DNA of 64,000 nt. Source: Pseudoduganella ginsengisoli. GTDB taxonomy: Bacteria; Pseudomonadota; Gammaproteobacteria; Burkholderiales; Burkholderiaceae_D. Made by a program: the position numbers and the translations under genes. Position 1 is the first letter of the stretch. Every line of letters starts with the position of its first letter. Under the pieces are notes generated by a model. It was not told the DNA's origin, ran no database searches, and saw only the letters and a list, made by a program, of their open reading frames with translations. Positions 1 through 7,353 of this stretch are shown here, in pieces. The stretch lies in NCBI RefSeq assembly GCF_009720865.1, contig NZ_WNLA01000002.1, positions 124,001-188,000 on the forward strand, given 5' to 3'.

Positions 1-2
1 AC

Positions 3-2729
3 GGACTGTGCACGGAAGCGTCGTGGCTGGGCGCCGATGGCGGCGTGGCGCGCTATTGCCTGCGGCTGGAACCCGCACTGGCGCTGTTGAAACTGCGGCG
101 CGACAGCTATATTTTCCAGGACCGCACGGTGCAAGACGTCGTGACGGAACTGCTGTCCGATTACCCGCAATTGCGCTTTTCATTCGACTTGACGCAGCCG
201 CTGGCGCCGCGCGCCATCTGTACGCAATACCGCGAAAGCGATTTCGAATTCTTCCAGCGCTTGCTGGCTTCCGAAGGCTTGAGCTGGCGTTTCGAACATG
301 ATCCTCCGGACGTGCTGGCGGCAGATGGCCAAGCGCGGCACGCACTGGTGATTTTCGACAGCGGTGCGCAAGCCCCTGCCATGCCCGGCGGCAGCGTGCT
401 GCGCTTCCACGGCGTGCGCGCCACGGATACCGATGACGCCATCGATACCTTTGCCGCGCGCCGCAGCGTGCAAGCCAATGCCGTCTCGATCGCCAGCTGG
501 GATCCGCAACAATTGCTGGCGCCGTCAAAGGAAACCGCATCGGCGCTCGATGCGGGCGAGTTGCCCGAGATTGCCATCTATGACGGCAGCGGCGAGCGTA
601 TCAAGAGCGGCGCCGAAAACAGCGATGGCGATGCTGGCAGCCACAGTACGCTGATGCTGCAGGCGCTGGAATTGCGCAACAAGCAATTTGATGGCGCCGG
701 CGCCGTGCGCCGTCTCGCCCCCGGATACAGTTTCCAGCTGACGCAGCACGAGCGTTACGGCGACGGCGCGGATGGCTTCACTGTCCTGTCGGTGCAGCAT
801 GAGGCACGCAACAATGTCGAATCAGCGATCGCCGGCGGCCCTGCATTTGGCATCGAGCCGGGTACCTACCGCAACTGTTTTACCTGCGTGCGCGATACGG
901 TGGCCATCGTGCCCGATGCCACCGCCCTGCCCCACACCGCCACCGCATTGGGTCCGCAAACCGCGCTGGTCGTGGGGCTGGCCGGCGCGGTATCGACGAC
1001 GGACCGCGACCATCAGGTCCGCATCCAGTTTGCATGGCAGCGCGGCGCCAACGCCAACGCCGGCGGCATGCCGCACAACACGGAAGATGGCGGGTGCGCG
1101 CCAGGCGACGAACGCAGCGGCACATGGGTGCGCGTGGCCGAAGCGCTGGCTGGTCCCAACTGGGGTAGCCAGTTCACGCCGCGCGTCGGCACCGAAGTGC
1201 TGGTGGATTTTATTGAAGGCGATATCGACCGCCCCGTCATTGTGGCGCAGCTGTATACGGGCAATGACGTTCCGCCTTTTTCCGCCGGAGAGGATTCCAG
1301 CGCCAACCATGCGGGCACGCTGTCCGGCATCCAAAGCCGCAATTTCGACGGCAGCGGCTTTAACCAGTGGCAGTTGGACGATACGCAAGGCCAGCTGCGC
1401 ATGCGGCTGGCCACCAGTTGCGCGGCAACGCAGCTTAATCTCGGCTATCTGGTCGAGCAGTCGCCCGGCTCCGCGCAGCGCGGCAGCTATCGCGGCAGCG
1501 GTTTTGAATTGCGCACGGATGCGTGGGCAGTCGTGCGCGGCGGCGAAGGCGTGCTGCTGACGACCAGCGCACGCAATGCACAGGGCAGCAGCGTGACGTC
1601 CACGCAAATGGACGCGGCGGATGCGCTGCGCCGTTTGCAGGCAGCGCAAACCGCGGGCAAGCAATTGTTCGACGCTGCCGCAGCGCAGCAAGCCTTGTCC
1701 AGCAAGGATGCGGCCAAAGCGCAAGAGGAATTCATTGCTTTCATCGATCCCAGGCAAAAAGGGAAATTCGATGGGCCGGTCAATGGCCAGCCTGCGTTCA
1801 AGGCGCAAGCGGGATCGCGTGAACCGGACAGTGCGCAGCCGGTGGAAAAATTCGGGGCGCCGCTGGTGCTGATGGATGCCGCCGCTTCCGTCAACTGGGC
1901 GACGCCCGCGTCCACCGTGCTGTTTGCGGGCAAGCAGGTGCAGTGGTCGGCACAGGGCGATGTGCACATGGCTGCCGCGCACACGGTATCCACCGTGGCG
2001 GGCAAGGCTGCCGGGTTGTTCACACTGGCAGGCGGCATCAAGGCCATTGCGGGCAACGGGCCGGTTTCCCTGCAGGCGCACACGGACAAGCTGGAAATCC
2101 TGGCCGATCAGGACATCACGGTTATTTCCGTCAATGACTGCATCGATATCAAGGCTAGCAAGAAGATCGTGCTGCAGGCAGGGCAATCGTCTGTGACGCT
2201 GGATGGGGGGGATATTGCGTTTGCTTGTCCAGGGAATTTTACGGTGAAAGGGGGGAAGCATGAGTTTGCGGGTGGAGCATCAAATTCAGCCGAGCTTGCC
2301 TCGTTACCGACGGGCAGTTGTGCGCCATCGCATAACTTGTTTGATTCCCCGTTAGGCCCCTACAGTTTGCGATTTGCCTTTGCCGGTGCGGATGCAGTCG
2401 CCGATATTTTCAAAATCGCGGGTAAAAAATTCCTTGTAGCAGATGACAAAAATACTAAAATTGCCAGCGGCACTATTGGACCTGATGGCCGATTGCCCCG
2501 GGTTGACAGTGCGGCGGCCAAGAATCTGACGCTCCATATAGGCGAGGACAAGTGGTCATCGATAGCTGTCGAGGATGAAAATATGCTCGACGATGGCGAT
2601 CCATTTATTGCAGAGTTCCCAGAGCCACACGACCCCTACTTCTCACGCTTAGCACGCAGCGATGGGCATTTGCATTTCACTGCGGCCGAGCTAAAAGATC
2701 TGATAGACACCCCTGGTGGAGAGGAATAA
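3..2729 (+). CDS. vgrG: Type VI secretion VgrG spike protein, 5' end cut by window
   Basis: The reading frame is open from the first bases of the window, so the GTG at 45 is not a real start and the N-terminus is missing. The protein (about 909 residues visible) has the gp27-like base (EFFQRLLASEGLSWRF is a typical VgrG segment), then the gp5/OB-fold part (AGPNWGSQFTPRVGTEVLVDF), then a DUF2345 beta-helix-like needle (about residues 650-790, with ADQDITVISVNDCIDIKASK). VgrG trimers form the tip of the T6SS puncturing device and carry effectors. After about position 2280 the DNA becomes much less GC-rich and the last ~150 residues form a cargo-specific tail (GPDGRLPRV onward) that probably docks the effector encoded downstream. 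The stop lies 2 bp before the next gene's start. Confidence 0.95.
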   Translation, partial: GLCTEASWLGADGGVARYCLRLEPALALLKLRRDSYIFQDRTVQDVVTELLSDYPQLRFSFDLTQPLAPRAICTQYRESDFEFFQRLLASEGLSWRFEHDPPDVLAADGQARHALVIFDSGAQAPAMPGGSVLRFHGVRATDTDDAIDTFAARRSVQANAVSIASWDPQQLLAPSKETASALDAGELPEIAIYDGSGERIKSGAENSDGDAGSHSTLMLQALELRNKQFDGAGAVRRLAPGYSFQLTQHERYGDGADGFTVLSVQHEARNNVESAIAGGPAFGIEPGTYRNCFTCVRDTVAIVPDATALPHTATALGPQTALVVGLAGAVSTTDRDHQVRIQFAWQRGANANAGGMPHNTEDGGCAPGDERSGTWVRVAEALAGPNWGSQFTPRVGTEVLVDFIEGDIDRPVIVAQLYTGNDVPPFSAGEDSSANHAGTLSGIQSRNFDGSGFNQWQLDDTQGQLRMRLATSCAATQLNLGYLVEQSPGSAQRGSYRGSGFELRTDAWAVVRGGEGVLLTTSARNAQGSSVTSTQMDAADALRRLQAAQTAGKQLFDAAAAQQALSSKDAAKAQEEFIAFIDPRQKGKFDGPVNGQPAFKAQAGSREPDSAQPVEKFGAPLVLMDAAASVNWATPASTVLFAGKQVQWSAQGDVHMAAAHTVSTVAGKAAGLFTLAGGIKAIAGNGPVSLQAHTDKLEILADQDITVISVNDCIDIKASKKIVLQAGQSSVTLDGGDIAFACPGNFTVKGGKHEFAGGASNSAELASLPTGSCAPSHNLFDSPLGPYSLRFAFAGADAVADIFKIAGKKFLVADDKNTKIASGTIGPDGRLPRVDSAAAKNLTLHIGEDKWSSIAVEDENMLDDGDPFIAEFPEPHDPYFSRLARSDGHLHFTAAELKDLIDTPGGEE

Positions 2730-2731
2730 CG

Positions 2732-3271
2732 TTGTTCAAGATATTGAAAAACACCATATGCATTTCTCTAACTGTACTTGCCATGTCAAGCCAAGTGGCC
2801 ACGGCAGACGCAGCTGTGGTCACGGAGCAGCAAGGACTGCACCAATGGCCTGTCCTAGGTGGAAAGCTGATAGCAGTTGCCGGAACATACCAGGATGTAC
2901 TGACTTATAAGCGGAGTTTGACGTTCTATTTTACGAACAAAAATGGCGAGGAATGGAACCACGTTCCCATCATCGAGAGCAAGGTTGATCGCACTTTTAC
3001 ATGGTTTTCTATATCGAAGGGCGAAACAACAGTAGCAGATGCAAAAATTATCGCTCGGCAAGACGGCGTTTATTTGGCAATAGCCACCGTAGCGAAGGAT
3101 CAGAACGGGATCGTGATATCAAGCTATAAGTTCACCGAAAATGCAAACGAACTCCCTGACGGGCCGGCGTATGTATTCAAGAAATTTGGTGACCGAGTCT
3201 GTCCGAAGAAGCTCTGCGCAACTGTGGAAGACGCGCTCAAGACGGAAACCAGCACGAAACTGACGAAGTAA
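2732..3271 (+). CDS. Exported protein of T6SS cassette, candidate immunity protein
   Basis: A 179-residue protein beginning at TTG, chosen because a strong GGAGAGGAA ribosome site overlaps the end of vgrG at 6 nt spacing. A hydrophobic signal peptide covers about residues 1-27 (ending ATADA/AV), so it acts in the periplasm. I do not recognise the family. It has two C-terminal cysteines (VCPKKLCA). It sits between vgrG and a peptidoglycan-targeting effector gene, in the same low-GC cassette. A periplasmic protein here fits an immunity protein protecting the cell from its own or sibling effector, but an effector accessory role is possible. Confidence 0.7.
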   Translation: MFKILKNTICISLTVLAMSSQVATADAAVVTEQQGLHQWPVLGGKLIAVAGTYQDVLTYKRSLTFYFTNKNGEEWNHVPIIESKVDRTFTWFSISKGETTVADAKIIARQDGVYLAIATVAKDQNGIVISSYKFTENANELPDGPAYVFKKFGDRVCPKKLCATVEDALKTETSTKLTK

Positions 3272-3282
3272 TTGAATAATTA

Positions 3283-4989
3283 ATGGCAACAAGATTTATC
3301 AGCGCCAAATATGACGCAGATACCAGAACTGTGGATTATGTTGGGCACGATGGCTCTCATCTGCTAAGGACTGGGGGCACCATTGCATGGCGCTTCAATA
3401 ATCCCGGAAATATTCGGCCTGCCGACGACAAGCTAATCATGGGCGCCATCGGGATAGGCACGACCAAACGCAATGGACGATTCCTGATCTTCGCTTCATA
3501 CGAAGAAGGCCGGGCACAAAAGAAGTCATTGCTTCGGCGCGTCTACAACGACCGGACAATCTATACCATGCTGGCAGGCGTTCCTGATAAGAATGGGAAG
3601 ATCGTTATGGGGTATGCGCCCGCGAACGACAATAACGATCCGGTAGCTTATGCGGCTGCGATCAGTAAGCACACCGGATTGCCGGTCACTACACGGCTGC
3701 GCGATATCAGTGACGCTAAAATGGATCAGCTCCTCGATGCCATGGAAGTGAAAGAAGGATTCAATAATGAAAAGAGCAGCCGCCAGGAAAAGTGTATAGC
3801 GACGACCAGTGTCACCGTTTCCGATGGAAGTCGTCCGAAGCCGAACGTCCCTGCTCAGATCAAGGTTGGCGAAACAACGAAAACGTTGAAAACCGATGCC
3901 TCTGGACAACTGCCTGTGATCTCCCATCTGGCTCTTGGCAACAAAGTCGAAATCTTTTTTCCTTCGATCAATGGCGAATGGGAAAAGCAATTGGAGTTCA
4001 AAACTGGAGAAGAGTGCCAATCCTTTGTCTTATTCCATGATTTACAGACTTTTGAAGGACGAGCGGAAAAAAAACGTCCGCGTGACTCAGGTTCGGTTGA
4101 CGGAAAATCGCCGATACGATACGTGGTACAGCAGGGCGACACACTTGGAAAACTGGCAAAGTTATTTGACACGACTCCGGAAGCCATCCGCAGAAACAAC
4201 CCGGAAATTAAGGACATTTCAAGAATTTATGAAGGTCAGGTGTTGGGTATTTATGGCAAACCGCCTCCGTTATTACCGCCCTCTCCTTCGGTGACGGCTG
4301 GTGCCCGCCTTCCACCACAACCAACAGCGGCCGCCCGCAGTAAAAAAGGAACTGACGCACCGCTCGCTATTGTCCCTGTCGACCAGGCACGAGCTCCTTG
4401 GATGGCTATAGCCATCGTCGAAGCCAGGCGGTTTGCTGGAAAAGAAGAGGACGTCATCACTAAAGATGAAAACTATCACAAGGACATTGGGGTTGGAAAG
4501 AACTTGGTGACTGCTCCATGGTGCGCATCCTTTGTTAATTACTGTTTGATGTCTGCGCATGCCCCGTTTGAACGCAGTGCTTCATCGCAGTTCCCTGTAT
4601 GGTCCAAGAAATTCATCAAAATTGACGAACCTGTTTACGGTGCATTGATGGTCATGCGGAACTACGTCAAGAAAACTGGACAGTCCAACGGAACTGGTCA
4701 CGTCACTTTCGTTTACGGTCAGTCGGAAAATGGAAGCATTGCTGGCTTAGGAGGAAATCAAGGAAACTCCATCAAGATTTCAGAATACCAGCGCACGGGA
4801 GTTTCATCCGAATTCATGTTGAAAGGCGTAAAAATGCAGCAGAAGTTTCATGGTTTTTACATTCCTGCGACATATCTTGACTTTGCAAAAAAAGAACCTC
4901 CGTTATCGACTGTAGACATCACCAAAGTCAATCAAGAATTATTAAAAATTACAAATTATACAGCCTCAGAAAATGAGGGTACGCGATGA
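3283..4989 (+). CDS. T6SS peptidoglycan hydrolase effector: P5-like muramidase, LysM, TIGR02594-type amidase/peptidase
   Basis: A 568-residue protein with three parts. Residues about 25-160 resemble the structural protein P5/muramidase-like domain common in VgrG-linked effectors (WRFNNPGNIRP at 36-46). Residues about 277-322 are a LysM peptidoglycan-binding repeat (QQGDTLGKLAKLF). Residues about 370-545 resemble the TIGR02594 NlpC/P60-like family, with candidate nucleophile Cys414 in APWCASFVNYC and His473 in GTGHVTF. There is no signal peptide, as expected for a protein delivered by T6SS. It probably cuts both glycan and peptide parts of target cell wall in the periplasm. A Pro-rich linker (about 325-345) joins LysM to the C-terminal domain. 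The stop overlaps the next start (ATGA). Family assignments are from motif memory, not a search. Confidence 0.85.
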   Translation: MATRFISAKYDADTRTVDYVGHDGSHLLRTGGTIAWRFNNPGNIRPADDKLIMGAIGIGTTKRNGRFLIFASYEEGRAQKKSLLRRVYNDRTIYTMLAGVPDKNGKIVMGYAPANDNNDPVAYAAAISKHTGLPVTTRLRDISDAKMDQLLDAMEVKEGFNNEKSSRQEKCIATTSVTVSDGSRPKPNVPAQIKVGETTKTLKTDASGQLPVISHLALGNKVEIFFPSINGEWEKQLEFKTGEECQSFVLFHDLQTFEGRAEKKRPRDSGSVDGKSPIRYVVQQGDTLGKLAKLFDTTPEAIRRNNPEIKDISRIYEGQVLGIYGKPPPLLPPSPSVTAGARLPPQPTAAARSKKGTDAPLAIVPVDQARAPWMAIAIVEARRFAGKEEDVITKDENYHKDIGVGKNLVTAPWCASFVNYCLMSAHAPFERSASSQFPVWSKKFIKIDEPVYGALMVMRNYVKKTGQSNGTGHVTFVYGQSENGSIAGLGGNQGNSIKISEYQRTGVSSEFMLKGVKMQQKFHGFYIPATYLDFAKKEPPLSTVDITKVNQELLKITNYTASENEGTR

Positions 4990-5498
4990 AAAAAATACTA
5001 CTATATTTAATTCTTTCAATGGCATCGCCTTTTTCACATAGTGGGTCACCAGATGGATTGCACTTGTTAGTAATGGGCGAAGAAAACGCCAACTCATATG
5101 CAACAGTCATTAAAAGCTACTTCGACCGCTATGCTCCTGGCCGTAAAGGATTTGGCTGTGACGACGCGCAACTCAATATCGCAGCCGCTTATCAAAAAAA
5201 GCCGCCAATGGGATTCGATCCCGCACAGGCAGCTCAGGCAACAAAAAAGATTTCCGCTCACAAAAAGTTATCTCGATTACTTCAGAGCTACAGGGACAAT
5301 CAAAACAAAAATGGCTTTGATGGTGTTGTGTATTACGAAGTCAAGGAAGATCGCCTTAAGATCCACGGCATTTCCGCAGCCGACTTCAGCGATATATACT
5401 TGTCCGAAATTCCACTTAATAAAACTAGTGACGAACTCACCGTAAATTCAGCCATGTGCAAAGCCATGGTTCATTTACCAATATTAACACCTCCTTAA
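4986..5498 (+). CDS. Small exported protein, likely immunity protein for the upstream effector
   Basis: A 170-residue protein whose ATG overlaps the effector stop by 4 bp (ATGA), so the two are probably translationally coupled. The N-terminus MKKILLYLILSMASPFSHSG is a signal peptide, placing the product in the periplasm where the effector would act. Two cysteines (GCDD and MCKA) could form a disulfide. The DNA is strongly AT-rich compared with the chromosome around it, as for the rest of the cassette. I do not recognise a family. Location, coupling and export make it the best immunity candidate, but this is inference. Confidence 0.75.
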   Translation: MKKILLYLILSMASPFSHSGSPDGLHLLVMGEENANSYATVIKSYFDRYAPGRKGFGCDDAQLNIAAAYQKKPPMGFDPAQAAQATKKISAHKKLSRLLQSYRDNQNKNGFDGVVYYEVKEDRLKIHGISAADFSDIYLSEIPLNKTSDELTVNSAMCKAMVHLPILTPP

Positions 5499-5526
5499 AT
5501 CGCCTTACACTTCATAAATAAAATAA

Positions 5527-5542
5527 AAAATCCCGGGATTTT
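5527..5542. repeat. Perfect 16-bp palindrome between two cassette genes
   Basis: AAAATCCCGGGATTTT is a perfect palindrome in the short gap between two small exported-protein genes. It could fold into a short hairpin (terminator-like, followed by TTTTAT), or be a protein-binding site, or simply chance. It lies just upstream of the TTG start at 5547. Confidence 0.35.
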
Positions 5543-5546
5543 ATAA

Positions 5547-6056
5547 TTGCGATCAATTAGAAACATAAAACATAAAATCTTTTCCCTCACTGCATTCGGC
5601 ATTATCCCATCAATCTCGCTGCCCCAAAACAGTCTCTGCGGCATTGGGGAAAAGACATTTTTCTCTTGTGAGATCCAGAGGAAGGTTGTTTCCCTGTGCG
5701 AAGGAGCCCAAGAATCTACCTATCTTGATTATCGCTTCGGAACAAAGAACAAGATTGAAATGACTTACAAGGCTATCAGCGATGAAAAAACCAAGTTTAA
5801 GCGAACTAATGTTTTATATGCCGGTAACTCCTCCCAAATAATTTGGTTCCAAATAAATCGATATCAATATATTTTAGATTTTCCTCTGCGCGGGAAGCCG
5901 GTACTTGTGGTTAAAAACAGTGAGAAAACCATTGCCGAGATGACATGCAAAGGTGGATGGGGAGGAGTTATGGGAAAACCTGAGGCAAAGTCTGAATTTA
6001 TTATTGACTTACCTGACACATCCCCTGGGAATCTGGATGGCATCTTACTTAAATAA
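5547..6056 (+). CDS. Small exported protein of unknown function in T6SS cassette
   Basis: A 169-residue reading frame starting at TTG. There is no clear Shine-Dalgarno site, so the start is uncertain. A hydrophobic stretch near the N-terminus (IFSLTAFGIIPSISL) looks like a signal sequence, followed by four or more cysteines (LCGIGEKTFFSC, SLCEG, TCKG). The family is not recognised. Small Cys-containing exported proteins in tandem after a T6SS effector are often orphan or duplicated immunity genes, and this is the most likely role here. It is AT-rich like its neighbours. Confidence 0.6.
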   Translation: MRSIRNIKHKIFSLTAFGIIPSISLPQNSLCGIGEKTFFSCEIQRKVVSLCEGAQESTYLDYRFGTKNKIEMTYKAISDEKTKFKRTNVLYAGNSSQIIWFQINRYQYILDFPLRGKPVLVVKNSEKTIAEMTCKGGWGGVMGKPEAKSEFIIDLPDTSPGNLDGILLK

Positions 6057-6121
6057 CGAAAACATAGTCGCACGGAAGAACGTACGGACAAGAAACCAAG
6101 GCAACTCGGTGCGTTAATAAC

Positions 6122-6765
6122 ATGTCGAACTTATCCAAAGCCGCTCTTATAGTTACACTATCGACTTCGGGAGACTGTTTTTCTTCAGAAATTATAAAGT
6201 CCACTCAGCTAAATCAAGAAACAATTGAGGAATTCAGTATTTCTCACATCAAAGGCTTCGTCAGCGCCTATAAACTTCGCGATCGAGACGGAGACCATAT
6301 ACTCGTCCTTAGCCGACGCTCTACGCCATCCCCATCCAATCCAAACCTGGATCGAATGGAGTATATTGAATTACTGGCATCCTATTACAAACCGGTTTCT
6401 TCAAATGGATTACCGAGTGGACTGTCCGAGATTTCGTGGATTGTCCATATTTGGATGTAAGTGGGGATTTTATAAAAAACGGAATCACATTTACAGATCT
6501 GAACTCCGACGGCGCAATAGAGGTAACAGTTTCATATCAACTTAACTGCACTGGAGCAATTGAACCATCAAAAATAAAAACCATCCTCCGTGACGGGAAA
6601 ACAAAATTTGCCATTCGCGGCGAGTCCCTGGTTATTCCAGTTGGACATGAGCCTTTTGGCGGTGAACGCACACTAGACAAAGAATTGCTAAAACCAAGCA
6701 ACGGTTTATACAGAAAACATCTGGAGTCTGTTTGGGACCGGATTTACATTAAGAAAATGCGATGA
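6122..6765 (+). pseudogene. Frameshifted exported protein gene in T6SS cassette, candidate broken immunity gene
   Basis: Two overlapping frames make one protein. The first (6122 to the stop near 6460) begins with an exported N-terminus and includes VSAYKLRDRDGDHILVLSRR. The second contains EWTVRDFVDCPYLDV (from 6415) and TDLNSDGAIEVTVSYQLNC and runs to 6765. The switch is from codons in phase with 6122 to codons in phase with 6415, which corresponds to loss of one base at about 6400-6414. Restored, the protein would have about 214 residues. The DLNSDG..E segment resembles small exported proteins often found beside T6SS effectors. Either the gene is inactivated or the base loss is a sequencing error. 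Confidence 0.75.
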
Positions 6766-6811
6766 GAGGGAGGCTCATAATAACCAGTACCCCATGTTCA
6801 GGCTTACTAAC

Positions 6812-7321
6812 ATGAAGCACCACTCCCGTAACTTCGTTGCCGCGCTCGTTACTGCAGGCGTGCTGATGTTGGCAGGCTGCGACACAAGCAGCAGTAGATC
6901 GCACGTATCGCCAGACATGACAAAGCTGACCGGCCTGATCGACTTGAACATCCAGGCGCAATCGGTGCAATGGGAGATCGTTGGAACGCCGGAATACCAG
7001 GGCGGCGTTCCAGGCCCCACCGACTTCGTCACGCTTGTGGCAGAGTTCAATGGCGCATCAGTTGGTGCGCAAGCACCCGGCAGCAGCGCTGCCACAACTG
7101 CCTACATCGTACCCAATGCAGCGCGTCCGTGGACCAGCGCAGTATTCCAAACCTTCCTGGCTGAAAAAGCGAACACCGTCGTCGATATTGGCGCACTGCC
7201 CCATTGCCGCCCATACCAGACGCGCCTGACGAAGACCGGCAACAGTGCACATGGATTCGTTTGCGCCTCACAAGGCCGCGCGCTTCTTTACGTCGTGCTC
7301 ACGTCCCCTGAAAATACGTAA
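6812..7321 (+). CDS. Small lipoprotein of unknown function
   Basis: A lipoprotein with a clear lipobox: MKHHSRNFVAALVTAGVLMLAGC, so the mature protein starts at a lipidated cysteine. I chose the ATG at 6812 because it starts the signal peptide directly. An in-frame ATG at 6794 would add six residues before it. The mature part (about 145 residues) contains two further cysteines (LPHCRP and FVCASQG) that could form a disulfide. The family is not recognised. It is more GC-rich than the T6SS cassette genes before it and may mark the return to ordinary chromosome. It is convergent with the GH127 gene. Confidence 0.7.
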   Translation: MKHHSRNFVAALVTAGVLMLAGCDTSSSRSHVSPDMTKLTGLIDLNIQAQSVQWEIVGTPEYQGGVPGPTDFVTLVAEFNGASVGAQAPGSSAATTAYIVPNAARPWTSAVFQTFLAEKANTVVDIGALPHCRPYQTRLTKTGNSAHGFVCASQGRALLYVVLTSPENT

Positions 7322-7353
7322 TGAGCGCCCGGCAGGGCCATCACCGCCACGCG

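Noticed and set aside
6225..6545. Separate plus-strand gene overlapping the frameshifted cassette gene
   Set aside because: It is the third frame across the broken gene; protein-like continuity is found in the other two frames only.
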